From contig NZ_AUWQ01000017.1 of assembly GCF_000455205.1 (NCBI RefSeq), positions 1-64,000 of the forward strand: a stretch of DNA of 64,000 bases, written 5' to 3'. The position numbers and the translations under genes are program-made. The notes beneath the pieces are model-generated. The model did not search any database and had not been told where the DNA came from. It worked only from the letters and a program-made list of their open reading frames with translations. The stretch comes from Mycobacterium sp. UM_CSW. GTDB lineage: Bacteria; Actinomycetota; Actinomycetes; Mycobacteriales; Mycobacteriaceae. Every line of letters starts with the position of its first letter. Position 1 is the first letter of the stretch. Positions 54,276 to 63,121 of the stretch are shown one piece after another.

Positions 54276-54294
54276 GTGTGCTAATATCGCACAC
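54276..54294. promoter_or_regulatory. Palindromic operator between mhp-like operon and iclR
   Basis: GTGTGC-TAATATC-GCACAC has perfect 6-bp arms. A further half site GATGTGCGC follows at about 54297. It lies 58 bp upstream of the hydrolase start and 53 bp upstream of the IclR start, the expected place for a shared IclR operator. Confidence 0.72.
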
Positions 54295-54346
54295 TGATGT
54301 GCGCTATCTATAGAGCTTCGCTCTCCCACGAAGGTCTGTCAAGGTC

Positions 54347-55012
54347 ATGACGGGCTCCCAGACGCTGGCCAGGGGGCTCACGGCGCTGCAGCTGGTCGCC
54401 GATTCCCCGAACGGGCTCACCATGCAGCAACTGGCCGACCAGCTCGGGGTGCATCGCACCATCGCCTATCGACTGCTTGGCACGCTCACCGACTTTCGGT
54501 TGGTGGCCAAGGGAGACGACGGGCGTTACCGGCCCGCGGCCGGCCTGGCGGTGCTCGGCGCGTCGTTCGATCGCAACGTAAGACAGGTCAGCCTGCCGAT
54601 CCTGCGCGCACTGGCGGACGACCTGAGCACCACCGTGTCGCTGCTCATCGCCGAGGGCGATCAGCAGGTGGCGGTCGCGGTGATCGTGCCCAGTCATGTC
54701 GCCTATCAACTGTCCTTTCACGAGGGCAGTCGCTATCCCTTGGACCGCGGCGCCGCGGGAATCGCCTTGCTTGCGAACATGCCGCCGCGCCCGGGCGAGC
54801 GAGAACTGGTGGCGAAAACTCGCGAGTGCGGCTGGGTGATCACCTACGGCGAGATCGAGCCGAACACCTACGGTTTGGCCGTCCCGGTCAACCGTCCCGC
54901 GCCGTCCCCGCCGACCTGCATCAACCTCATCTCGCACCGTGAGGACGTCGTGATGCGCGGCAAGGACGCGGTCATCACCGCCGCAAAGCAGTTGTCGGAG
55001 CTGTTGAGCTAG
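54347..55012 (+). CDS. IclR-family transcriptional regulator
   Basis: 221 residues from the ATG at 54347. The N-terminal winged helix reads LARGLTALQLVADSPNGLT then QLADQLGVHRTIAYRLLGTL. The C-terminal effector domain is short (EGSRYPLDRGAAGIALLA). IclR regulators commonly control aromatic catabolism. It diverges from the mhp-like operon, which is the likely target, and precedes the flavoprotein at 55039, which may also be regulated. Confidence 0.92.
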   Translation: MTGSQTLARGLTALQLVADSPNGLTMQQLADQLGVHRTIAYRLLGTLTDFRLVAKGDDGRYRPAAGLAVLGASFDRNVRQVSLPILRALADDLSTTVSLLIAEGDQQVAVAVIVPSHVAYQLSFHEGSRYPLDRGAAGIALLANMPPRPGERELVAKTRECGWVITYGEIEPNTYGLAVPVNRPAPSPPTCINLISHREDVVMRGKDAVITAAKQLSELLS

Positions 55013-55038
55013 CCACTGAGCTGAAGGGATAACCGTCC

Positions 55039-56670
55039 ATGTCGTGGGACCGTGAAGTCGATGTCGTCGTGCTCGGCAGCGGAGGCGCCGGCCTCACCGC
55101 CGCGCTGACGGCAGCGGTGGCCGGTGCGTCGGTGGAGGTCTTCGAGAAGGCCGCCACCGTCGGCGGCACCACCGCCGTGTCCGGCGGCGTGGTGTGGATT
55201 CCCGCCCATAACCGTTCTCCCGAAGGGGAATTGACGGTCGCGGACGCGTTGCGATACCTGCGCGCGCAGGCTCTCGGGGCGATGGACGATGCGCTGGTCG
55301 AGACGTTCGTGCGGACCGGCCCGGCGATGCTCGACTTCGTCGAGACCAACAGCAGGCTGCGCTTCGAGATCGCCACCGGATTCCCCGACTACCGGCCCGA
55401 GTTGCCCGGCGGACGGCCGGGCGGCGGACGATCGCACATCCCTGCTCCATTCGACCTGAATCGATTGGGCGAGTGGGCAACCCGGATCACGGCGTTTCCG
55501 ATCGATTTCTCCAACGTGGGTTTTGACGCCGAGACGCTGGCGCGGTTGCACGCGTCGCGCTTGGACGCGGCGGCCGACGAACAGCCCGGCCAGCTGTGCG
55601 TCGCCGGCGCCGCCCTGATCGCGGGCCTCCTCAACGGCGTGCTGGAGGCCGGCGCGACGGTCCACGTAGGGGCCCGCGCCGAGCAGCTCATCGCCGATGC
55701 CGGGGAGATCATCGGAGTCCAGATCGCCTTGCCGGGACAGACCATCCGGGTGCGCGCGCGCCGCGGCGTCATCCTGGGAACCGGCGGCTTCGAATGGGAT
55801 CCCGTTCTCACCCAAGCATTTCTGCGCGGTCCCATGCACGGCGCCGTCTCCCCGCCGTACAACACCGGGGACGGGCTTCGGATGGCGATGTCTCAGGGGG
55901 CGGATCTGGCCAACATGGGCGAAGCCTGGTGGGTACCGATCGTCCAGATCCCGGGCGACACCATCGAAGGAAAGCCGCGAAGCCGCAGCGTCCGGCTGGA
56001 ACGCACCCGACCGCGGAGCATCATCGTCAACTCGGCCGGGCGTCGGTTCGTCAACGAAGCATCCGACTACAACTCGATGGCCGGCGCGTTCCAGTACCTT
56101 GACCCGCGCGGCGGGTATGTCAACGACCGCGGATGGATGGTGTTCGACTCGGTCCACCTGCAACGCTATGGCTTCCTGGGTGTCGAGCCGGGGCAGGCGG
56201 TTCCGGACTGGTTCTGCGAATCCGCGGATCTCGCCGAGCTGGCCGCCAAGACCGGCATCGACGCCGACGGCCTCGCCCGCACCATCGAGAATTGGAACCG
56301 GAATGTGGCCGCCGGCGCCGACCCCGACTTCGGCCGCGGCTCCAGCGCGTACGACGGCTACTGGGGAGACGACAGCGCCCCCACGCTCGCCGGCAAGACG
56401 CTCGGCCCGATCGACACCGCACCGTACTACGCCGTGCCGGTGTCCATCGGCGCCATGGGGACCAAGGGCGGCCCGCGCACCGACGCCGACGCCCGGGTGC
56501 TGCACGTCGGCGGCGACCCGATACCGGGCCTGTTCGCCGCGGGCAACGCCATGGGCGGCGTGACCGGACGGGCCTATGGCGGGGCGGGTGGAACCATCGG
56601 CCCGGCAATGGTTTTCGGCTATCGAGCGGGTCATGCGGCCGCGACCGGGAAATCCGTCGACCTTCAGTAG
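55039..56670 (+). CDS. KstD/fumarate-reductase-type FAD flavoprotein
   Basis: 543 residues. The N-terminal FAD loop is VVVLGSGGAGLTAALTAAVAG, and the C-terminal block is GLFAAGNAMGGVTGRAYGGAGGTIGPAMVFGY. APYYAVPVSIGAMGTKGGP marks the substrate region. It is a second, distinct KstD-like enzyme alongside the one in the mhp-like operon, 26 bp downstream of iclR. It likely acts as a desaturase or ring reductase on a different intermediate. Confidence 0.9.
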   Translation: MSWDREVDVVVLGSGGAGLTAALTAAVAGASVEVFEKAATVGGTTAVSGGVVWIPAHNRSPEGELTVADALRYLRAQALGAMDDALVETFVRTGPAMLDFVETNSRLRFEIATGFPDYRPELPGGRPGGGRSHIPAPFDLNRLGEWATRITAFPIDFSNVGFDAETLARLHASRLDAAADEQPGQLCVAGAALIAGLLNGVLEAGATVHVGARAEQLIADAGEIIGVQIALPGQTIRVRARRGVILGTGGFEWDPVLTQAFLRGPMHGAVSPPYNTGDGLRMAMSQGADLANMGEAWWVPIVQIPGDTIEGKPRSRSVRLERTRPRSIIVNSAGRRFVNEASDYNSMAGAFQYLDPRGGYVNDRGWMVFDSVHLQRYGFLGVEPGQAVPDWFCESADLAELAAKTGIDADGLARTIENWNRNVAAGADPDFGRGSSAYDGYWGDDSAPTLAGKTLGPIDTAPYYAVPVSIGAMGTKGGPRTDADARVLHVGGDPIPGLFAAGNAMGGVTGRAYGGAGGTIGPAMVFGYRAGHAAATGKSVDLQ

Positions 56671-56678
56671 CGGGTTGG

Positions 56679-57899
56679 CTACCGCAGCGGTAGCTGCACC
56701 CGGACATGGGTGCCCGCGGGTGAGTCGAGGAAGACGAACGTCCCGCCTGCGGCCTCCACCCGGGCCCGATGCGACGCCAAACCGATGTGCCCCTGGGCCA
56801 GGCGGCGCGCCACGGCCTCGTTGCTGAGCCCCACCCCGTTATCCTCCACCTGCAGAACACATGTGCCGTCGGTGATTCGGATGGTGACCGACGCGTGGCT
56901 CGCCCGCGAGTGTCGCACCACATTGGAAAGCAATTCGCGCACAGCGCCGAACACCATCGGGTCGATGTCGTTGCGGATCGGATAATCGATGTCGGTGGAG
57001 ACGTCGATACCGGAACGCTGAGCGGTGTCGGAGGCCAACTGCTGCACCGCCGCGGCCAATCCGACCTGTTCGAGAACGGCGGGGTGCAGCTGGAAGGTCG
57101 CCTGCCGCAGTTGCTTCGAGGCATCCTGCAGGCCGGTCAGCGCGCGCCCGACGCGCGCGTCGCCGGGGAAGGCCGCATCCAACTCGACGATCTCCTGGCG
57201 CACGGCCAGGATGTCCTGCAGCGGCCCGTCGTGAATGGATCCCGCGATCCGGCGGTGCAGCAGGTCCGAGGCGGTCATCGTTTGGGCCAGCAGCTCCTCG
57301 CGCAAGGCGCTCAGGCCCGCCACCGAGCGCGTGTGCCGCTCTTCGATGCGCACCACCACGAACGCTGTGGCACAGAGGAGTCCAAACAACACGAACCGGA
57401 AAGCCGCCTGAGCCCACCCGATGTCGTGCACCATCTCCGGGTCTTCGAGCACCGCGAGGGCGAACCCACCCATGGAAAAGGCGAGCACCACCCCGGCGCG
57501 GCGGGACGACACGTCGAGACCGACCAGAATTGGCAACATGGTCATGATCAGCAACGGATAAATCCCGTTGGTGGAGAGCAATTGAAAGACCGTCAATGTC
57601 ACGACGTCGATGACCGTGAACGCAAACGGCTCAAACCGGCCTATTTCGGAGAACCGTCCTATCCCGGCCCCGCGGCGGAAGGGGGCAAACGCCAGCACCA
57701 GAGCGCACAGCGCCGCCGCCGCATACAGGAAAATCAGCGTCGTCTGGTCGGCCCATTCGAACCGGTAGGTGCCGATGAGCATGGCGAACACCATGAGCCC
57801 CACCACACCGATCCGAAGCACCGATGCGAACCGATACGACCGCAACTGGTGGGCCCTGCGCACCCGATACAGTTCGACGTCGCGAGTCACCGCCACCAA
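56679..57899 (-). CDS. NarL-type sensor histidine kinase, integral membrane
   Basis: 406 residues; the start is uncertain (TTG 57899 or GTG 57896). Several hydrophobic segments lie at about 26-46, 53-72, 94-125, 134-150 and 165-184. The HisKA_3 motif has His223 in SIHDGPLQDIL, followed by the HATPase blocks VRELLSNVVRHS, VEDNGVGL and GLASHRARVEAAGG. It senses an unknown membrane or extracellular signal. It diverges from its likely response regulator across 65 bp. Confidence 0.9.
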   Translation of the reverse strand: MVAVTRDVELYRVRRAHQLRSYRFASVLRIGVVGLMVFAMLIGTYRFEWADQTTLIFLYAAAALCALVLAFAPFRRGAGIGRFSEIGRFEPFAFTVIDVVTLTVFQLLSTNGIYPLLIMTMLPILVGLDVSSRRAGVVLAFSMGGFALAVLEDPEMVHDIGWAQAAFRFVLFGLLCATAFVVVRIEERHTRSVAGLSALREELLAQTMTASDLLHRRIAGSIHDGPLQDILAVRQEIVELDAAFPGDARVGRALTGLQDASKQLRQATFQLHPAVLEQVGLAAAVQQLASDTAQRSGIDVSTDIDYPIRNDIDPMVFGAVRELLSNVVRHSRASHASVTIRITDGTCVLQVEDNGVGLSNEAVARRLAQGHIGLASHRARVEAAGGTFVFLDSPAGTHVRVQLPLR

Positions 57900-57964
57900 A
57901 AGACCGTACGACCGGTGCCTTATTGCGAGCCACTCATTCGCGCGAACGGTTTAAACTCATCGCC

Positions 57965-58618
57965 ATGGTCGGCGCTGCGACGGCCGAGAAAGTGCGTGTG
58001 GTCGTGGGCGATGACCACCCGCTCTTTCGTGAGGGTGTGGTGCGTGCGCTGTCGTCGAGCGGTTCGGTAAACGTCGTGGGCGAGGCGGACGACGGTGCCA
58101 CAGCGCTGGAATTGATCAAGGCGCACCGTCCCGACGTCGCGTTGCTGGACTACAAGATGCCCGGCATGGACGGCGCGCAGGTGGCGGCGGCGGTCCGTAG
58201 CAACGACTTGCCGACGCGCGTATTGCTGATTTCCGCCCACGATGAGCCCGCGATCGTGTATCAGGCGCTGCAGCAGGGCGCCTCCGGATTCGTGCTGAAG
58301 GACTCCACCCGCACCGAAATCGTCCGGGCCGTGCTGGATTGCGCCAAGGGTCGCGATGTGGTGGCACCCTCGCTCGTCGGCGGCCTGGCCGGCGAGATCC
58401 GCCAGCGCGCGACCGCAACAGGACCGGTCCTCAGCGCGCGTGAACGCGAGGTGCTCAGTCGGATCGCTCGTGGCCAAAGCATCCCCGCGATCGCGAGCGA
58501 GTTGTACGTGGCGCCGTCGACGGTCAAAACCCATGTGCAGCGTCTCTACGAGAAGCTCGGGGTCAACGACCGAGCCGCGGCCGTCGCCGAGGCGATGCGG
58601 CAGGGGCTGCTCGACTAG
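57965..58618 (+). CDS. NarL/LuxR-type response regulator
   Basis: 217 residues from the ATG at 57965. The receiver domain has the acidic pair GDDHP, the phospho-acceptor Asp62 in LLDYKMPGMDG, and Lys in FVLKDS. The C-terminal LuxR helix-turn-helix is LSAREREVLSRIARGQSIPAIASEL. It partners the divergent histidine kinase. A two-base gap to the M19-like gene suggests co-transcription. Confidence 0.92.
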   Translation: MVGAATAEKVRVVVGDDHPLFREGVVRALSSSGSVNVVGEADDGATALELIKAHRPDVALLDYKMPGMDGAQVAAAVRSNDLPTRVLLISAHDEPAIVYQALQQGASGFVLKDSTRTEIVRAVLDCAKGRDVVAPSLVGGLAGEIRQRATATGPVLSAREREVLSRIARGQSIPAIASELYVAPSTVKTHVQRLYEKLGVNDRAAAVAEAMRQGLLD

Positions 58619-58620
58619 CC

Positions 58621-59577
58621 ATGTCACTCCTGTGGGACCAGCACACCTGCCTGCCTTTACAGACCGACGCCGAGGTCGAGCCGCTGACGCGATACCGGCG
58701 CGGCGGCGGCGCCTTCCTGTCGGTCAACGCGGGGTATGCGCCGCACACCTTCGACGACGCGAAGGCGTTGCTGCGGCACTACCGCGCCGCGGTCGATGCC
58801 CATCCGGACCTGGAGCTGGCGGCCAATCTTGCTGAGGTCGAAGCGATCAGCCGCGCCGGTCGGATCGCCGTCGCGTTCGACCTGGAGGATTCCGCGCCCC
58901 TCGATGGTCAGCTCGCCAACCTGGCGACGTTGACGAATCTCGGTGTGCGAACGCTGCTGCCGACCTACAACCACGCCAACCGCGCCGGCAGCGGCTGCCT
59001 GGACGGCACGGATGGCGGCCTGACCGCGTGGGGCCGTTCGCTCGTCGCCGAGATGAACACCGTAGGCGTCGTTCCGGACGGATCCCACTGCAGTGCCCGC
59101 ACCGGCCTGGACATGTGCGAGGTATCCAGCGGCCCAGTCATTTACAGCCACTCCTGCATGCGCGCGGTCTGGGATCACCAGCGCAACATCACCGACGACC
59201 AGGCCCGGGCCTGCGCTTCCACCGGCGGCGTCATCGGGATCACCGGCGTCGGCATTTTCCTGGGCCCCAACACCCCCACGCTCGAGGCGATGACGCGGCA
59301 CCTCGAGTACGCGGTCGAGCTCGTCGGCATCGAGCATGTCGGCGTCAGCACCGACTTCTCTTTCGATTTCGCAGATTTCGTCGACGAGGTCGTGCGCAAT
59401 CCGCACCTGTTCGATGACAGCTACACCCGCTGGGGACCGATCCGGTGGATGCCGCCCGAGGTCTTTCTTGAGCTCGGCGACCACCTTCGTGGGAGCGGAT
59501 GGCGCATTCCCGACATCGACGCCGTCCTTGGCGGGAACTTCTATCGCGTTGCCCAGCAGGTCTGGCGCGCGCCGTGA
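58621..59577 (+). CDS. M19 (membrane dipeptidase family) homologue with altered HxD motif
   Basis: 318 residues of M19 TIM barrel. The later ligands are present: His in DGSHCS, His in YSHSCMRA, Asp in STDFSFDF. The first motif, normally H-x-D, reads H8-T-C10, so the Asp ligand is Cys. The second-metal site may be changed. Family members hydrolyse dipeptides or small amides. It is coupled to the response-regulator gene rather than to catabolic genes. Confidence 0.85.
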   Translation: MSLLWDQHTCLPLQTDAEVEPLTRYRRGGGAFLSVNAGYAPHTFDDAKALLRHYRAAVDAHPDLELAANLAEVEAISRAGRIAVAFDLEDSAPLDGQLANLATLTNLGVRTLLPTYNHANRAGSGCLDGTDGGLTAWGRSLVAEMNTVGVVPDGSHCSARTGLDMCEVSSGPVIYSHSCMRAVWDHQRNITDDQARACASTGGVIGITGVGIFLGPNTPTLEAMTRHLEYAVELVGIEHVGVSTDFSFDFADFVDEVVRNPHLFDDSYTRWGPIRWMPPEVFLELGDHLRGSGWRIPDIDAVLGGNFYRVAQQVWRAP

Positions 59578-59593
59578 TCCAGTCCTCGGACCC

Positions 59594-59968
59594 CTAGCCG
59601 AACGCGCTGGTGATGGTCGCCATGTCGAAGTAGTCGCGCCACGCGACGATCCGGTCGTCCTGCACCTCGAACACACCCATCACCGGCAACGGGAACGTCC
59701 CACCGTCCTTGCGGCGCATCACGTCGGTTCGTTCGTTCATCACCAGGGTGCCGTCGCTGACCTGCCGATGGACGTTGAAGTCGATGCCGTCGAACGCGGC
59801 GAGGAACCCCGCGATGAATTCCCTTATCGCCTCGCGGCCCCGCACCGGATCCATCGGGATGTTGTGGTAGACGGCGTCTTCGGTGAAGTAGCCCGACAAC
59901 TCGTCCGGATCGGGCGATGCCCAGCGCTTGCAGAATTCGGTTACCAACTCATCGGCGGAACGTGTCAT
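59594..59968 (-). CDS. Limonene-1,2-epoxide hydrolase-like protein
   Basis: 124 residues from the ATG at 59968 (the frame is open to a TTG at 59998). It has an NTF2-like fold with the LEH catalytic pattern: Arg80-x-Asp82 in NERTDV and Asp112 in WRDYFD. The family opens epoxides with water without a covalent intermediate. This is a possible hint that terpenoid or epoxide intermediates are handled in this region. Confidence 0.87.
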   Translation of the reverse strand: MTRSADELVTEFCKRWASPDPDELSGYFTEDAVYHNIPMDPVRGREAIREFIAGFLAAFDGIDFNVHRQVSDGTLVMNERTDVMRRKDGGTFPLPVMGVFEVQDDRIVAWRDYFDMATITSAFG

Positions 59969-60015
59969 GTTTTCATGCAACACACCGAGATGCGGCAAGG
60001 CAAGGGGCGTGGTGA

Positions 60016-60903
60016 TTAATCCCCTTGTTCCGCCGGGGAAGAAAGCAGCTTCTCGGCCGCCGTGTACGGATCGTCGTGACCGTCGACCACCGCCTCCGCG
60101 AGCCGGTCGAGACCCGGCTGGGTCCGCAGCCGGGTCTGCGCCATCGACAGGATCTGCGCACGGGCCCGCGCCAACCGGCGCTGCCGGCTGTCGGTTCGGT
60201 GATGGTCTTCGATGGCGGAAACCAGATCGGCGACGCCCTCGCCGCGGGCGGCGATGAGGCTGACGATCGGGGCTTTGGTCTCGGCGCGCAGATCCCGCAC
60301 GGTCTGTTCGGCGCCCTCCCGGTCGGCCTTGTTCACCGCGACGATGTCGGCGACCTCGAGCACGCCCGCCTTGGCCGCCTGCACCGCGTCCCCCGCGCCC
60401 GGATTGAGGATGACGACGGTCGGGTCGGCGACGGCGGCGATTTCGATCTCCGACTGGCCCACTCCCACCGTCTCCAGCAGCACCACGTCATACCCGATGG
60501 CGCCCAGCAGCCGGATGGCCGCGGGAACCGCGGCGGCCAGCCCCCCGATGTGACCGCGGGTCGCCACCGAACGGATCAGGACGTCGGAGTCGTTGATATG
60601 CGCGGTCATTCGGATCCGGTCGCCCAGCAGCGCCCCGCCGCTGAACGGCGACGACGGGTCCACGGCCAGCACGGCGACCCGGCTCCCGCGTTCGCGGTAG
60701 GCGCCGACCAGGGCGCCGACCGTCGTCGACTTGCCCGCGCCCGGCGGCCCGGTGATGCCGATGACCCGGAGGTCGACCGCGGTTGCCGGCCCGATGCCGG
60801 CCAGCACCTCGTCCCGCTGGTCGCCTTCGACGAGGCTGAGCAGCCGACCCGCCGCGCGCGGAGATCCGTTGCGCGCTCCCGCAATCAGGTCGGCGATCGT
60901 CAT
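60016..60903 (-). CDS. meaB: MeaB/ArgK-type GTPase
   Basis: 295 residues from the ATG at 60903. Walker A is GPPGAGKST (52-60), switch-region DPSSPFSGGALLGDRIRM is typical of MeaB, and the NKAD guanine-specificity motif is present. MeaB-type proteins protect and load cobalamin-dependent acyl-CoA mutases. No mutase gene is in the window. It follows the thiolase gene by seven bases, so it may serve a mutase used after thiolysis, or be a paralogue of the genomic mutAB-linked copy. Confidence 0.9.
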   Translation of the reverse strand: MTIADLIAGARNGSPRAAGRLLSLVEGDQRDEVLAGIGPATAVDLRVIGITGPPGAGKSTTVGALVGAYRERGSRVAVLAVDPSSPFSGGALLGDRIRMTAHINDSDVLIRSVATRGHIGGLAAAVPAAIRLLGAIGYDVVLLETVGVGQSEIEIAAVADPTVVILNPGAGDAVQAAKAGVLEVADIVAVNKADREGAEQTVRDLRAETKAPIVSLIAARGEGVADLVSAIEDHHRTDSRQRRLARARAQILSMAQTRLRTQPGLDRLAEAVVDGHDDPYTAAEKLLSSPAEQGD

Positions 60904-60910
60904 GTGCGCA

Positions 60911-62050
60911 TTATGGCGCAGCGACCTCGATGACCGTCGCGGAACCCATTCCACCGCCCGCGCACATGGCCGCCACCGCTACTCCCCCACCGCGGCGGCG
61001 CAATTCGTGCACCAGTGTGACCAGCATTCGGGCCCCGGTTGCCGCAACCGGGTGTCCCAGCGAGCAGCCGCTACCGTTGACGTTGACCTTCTCGGGGTCC
61101 AGGTCGAGCAGCTTGATGGTGGCCACGCACATCGCCGCGAACGCCTCGTTGATTTCGAACAGGTCCACATCCGAGATCGAAAGCCCCGCCCGTGCAAGCG
61201 CTTTCGGTATGGCTTCGACGGGTGCCAAACCGGTGATGGCCGGATCGACGCCGACGGACGCCCAGGAGCGCACGGTGGCCAGCGCGGGCAGGCCGAGGGC
61301 GTCGCTCGCGATGGTCAGCACGGCCGCGCCATCGTTGGCGCCGCAGGCGTTGCCCGCGGTGATCGAGAAGCCCTCGATCTCCGGATGCAGCGGCTTGAGC
61401 GCGGCCAGCTTCTCCATGGTGGTGTCGCGGCGCGGGTGCTCGTCGACCGAGAACAGCCCGTGTGGCGTCTCGATCGGGACGACCTCTTCCTTGAAGCGCC
61501 CCTCGTCGATCGCGGCGATGGCATTGCGGTGCGACCGCAGCGCCCACGCGTCCATCTCCTCGCGACTCACGCCCGCCTTGACCGCCGCGTTCCAGCCCAC
61601 GGTGATCGACATGTCCATGTTCGGTGCGTCGGGCCGGTCCGGGTGGGTCGGCGGGAACCAGTCGACCCATTCCCCGTCGACCTGTATCCGCGACCGCGGG
61701 GAGGTCGACGCAGAGTTCACGCCGCCTGCGATGACGAGCTGATCCATCCCGGCCCGCACGCTTGCCGCCGCGCTCTGCACCGCCGCCTGGCCGGCCGCGC
61801 AGTGCCGGTTGTTGGCCAGGCCCGGCACATGCGGCAGGCCCGCCGTGATGGCCGCATGGCGGGCGACGACTCCGCCGCCGTAGAGGCCCTCGCCCAGGAT
61901 CACGTCGTCGACCCGCGCGGGGTCGAGATCCCTGGCCGGCTCGCTGACCACGTGGTGGGCGAGGTCGAACGCGCTGGTGTCGCGCAACGTCCCCTTGCGG
62001 GCGGTGCCGATGGGGGTGCGCAGGGCGGACACGATGACGGCTTCGGGCAC
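60911..62050 (-). CDS. Acetyl-CoA acyltransferase (thiolase)
   Basis: 379 residues from the GTG at 62050, chosen because GGAG lies seven bases upstream and it gives the family start PEAVIVSALRTPIG; the frame runs on to 62098. Catalytic Cys is in NNRHCAAGQ, His in SLGHPVAATG and Cys in MCAGGGMGSA. It is distinct from the thiolase at 16691. The candidate operator of the regulon lies 56 bp upstream (62106-62120). Confidence 0.92.
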   Translation of the reverse strand: MPEAVIVSALRTPIGTARKGTLRDTSAFDLAHHVVSEPARDLDPARVDDVILGEGLYGGGVVARHAAITAGLPHVPGLANNRHCAAGQAAVQSAAASVRAGMDQLVIAGGVNSASTSPRSRIQVDGEWVDWFPPTHPDRPDAPNMDMSITVGWNAAVKAGVSREEMDAWALRSHRNAIAAIDEGRFKEEVVPIETPHGLFSVDEHPRRDTTMEKLAALKPLHPEIEGFSITAGNACGANDGAAVLTIASDALGLPALATVRSWASVGVDPAITGLAPVEAIPKALARAGLSISDVDLFEINEAFAAMCVATIKLLDLDPEKVNVNGSGCSLGHPVAATGARMLVTLVHELRRRGGGVAVAAMCAGGGMGSATVIEVAAP

Positions 62051-62105
62051 GGGTTTCTCCAGTTCGGCGAGCGCAATGCGGACGGAAGCCACCCGCACAT
62101 TTCAT

Positions 62106-62120
62106 GAGAACCCTATTCTC
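62106..62120. promoter_or_regulatory. GAGAATnnnATTCTC-family operator upstream of thiolase-meaB
   Basis: GAGAACCCTATTCTC matches 11 of 12 arm positions. A weaker CATTCTGAGAG follows. It lies between the thiolase start and the padC stop. Confidence 0.7.
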
Positions 62121-62154
62121 TCATTCTGAGAGTACGAGTTGCAACAATGCTCCG

Positions 62155-62764
<610 letters not shown>

Positions 62765-62802
62765 TATCCGGACGGACGCATTGAACGTTGGGAGGCGACG
62801 AA

Positions 62803-63036
62803 ATGACGATGTGGGACGGCGGAAGCGCTTGGGGTTGGTGCGACACATTCGCGCACCTGCCGTGGATGGCGACATTGTGGGCCGTCGCCCTCGCCGGTGT
62901 CGCCCTTGCGATCGGCTTTGCGATCGGTCAGCGCAATGATCCGGCAGGCATCGGAGCTCAGCCCAAAGGCGCGGTGGCACCGCGCATTTCCCGAGACGAA
63001 ACGGACCACGACGAATTCTGGCGCCGGCTGATGTAG
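62803..63036 (+). CDS. Small single-span membrane protein, probably copper-induced
   Basis: 77 residues from the ATG at 62803 with GGGAGG upstream. It begins MTMWDGGSAWGWCDTF with Met, Cys and several Trp residues, has one hydrophobic segment (about residues 20-44), and ends in an acidic/His stretch with a C-terminal helix (DETDHDEFWRRLM). The RicR-like operator suggests copper-induced expression. It might be a small metal-handling or membrane-stress protein. The family is not recognised. Confidence 0.8.
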   Translation: MTMWDGGSAWGWCDTFAHLPWMATLWAVALAGVALAIGFAIGQRNDPAGIGAQPKGAVAPRISRDETDHDEFWRRLM

Positions 63037-63121
63037 CTGCACGAAGCCAACGGGCCATGACTTGCCTACACTGCTGGTGAGATAGCGGCTCGACACCCGA
63101 TCCAGGGGGCTTTGGCTGAGC

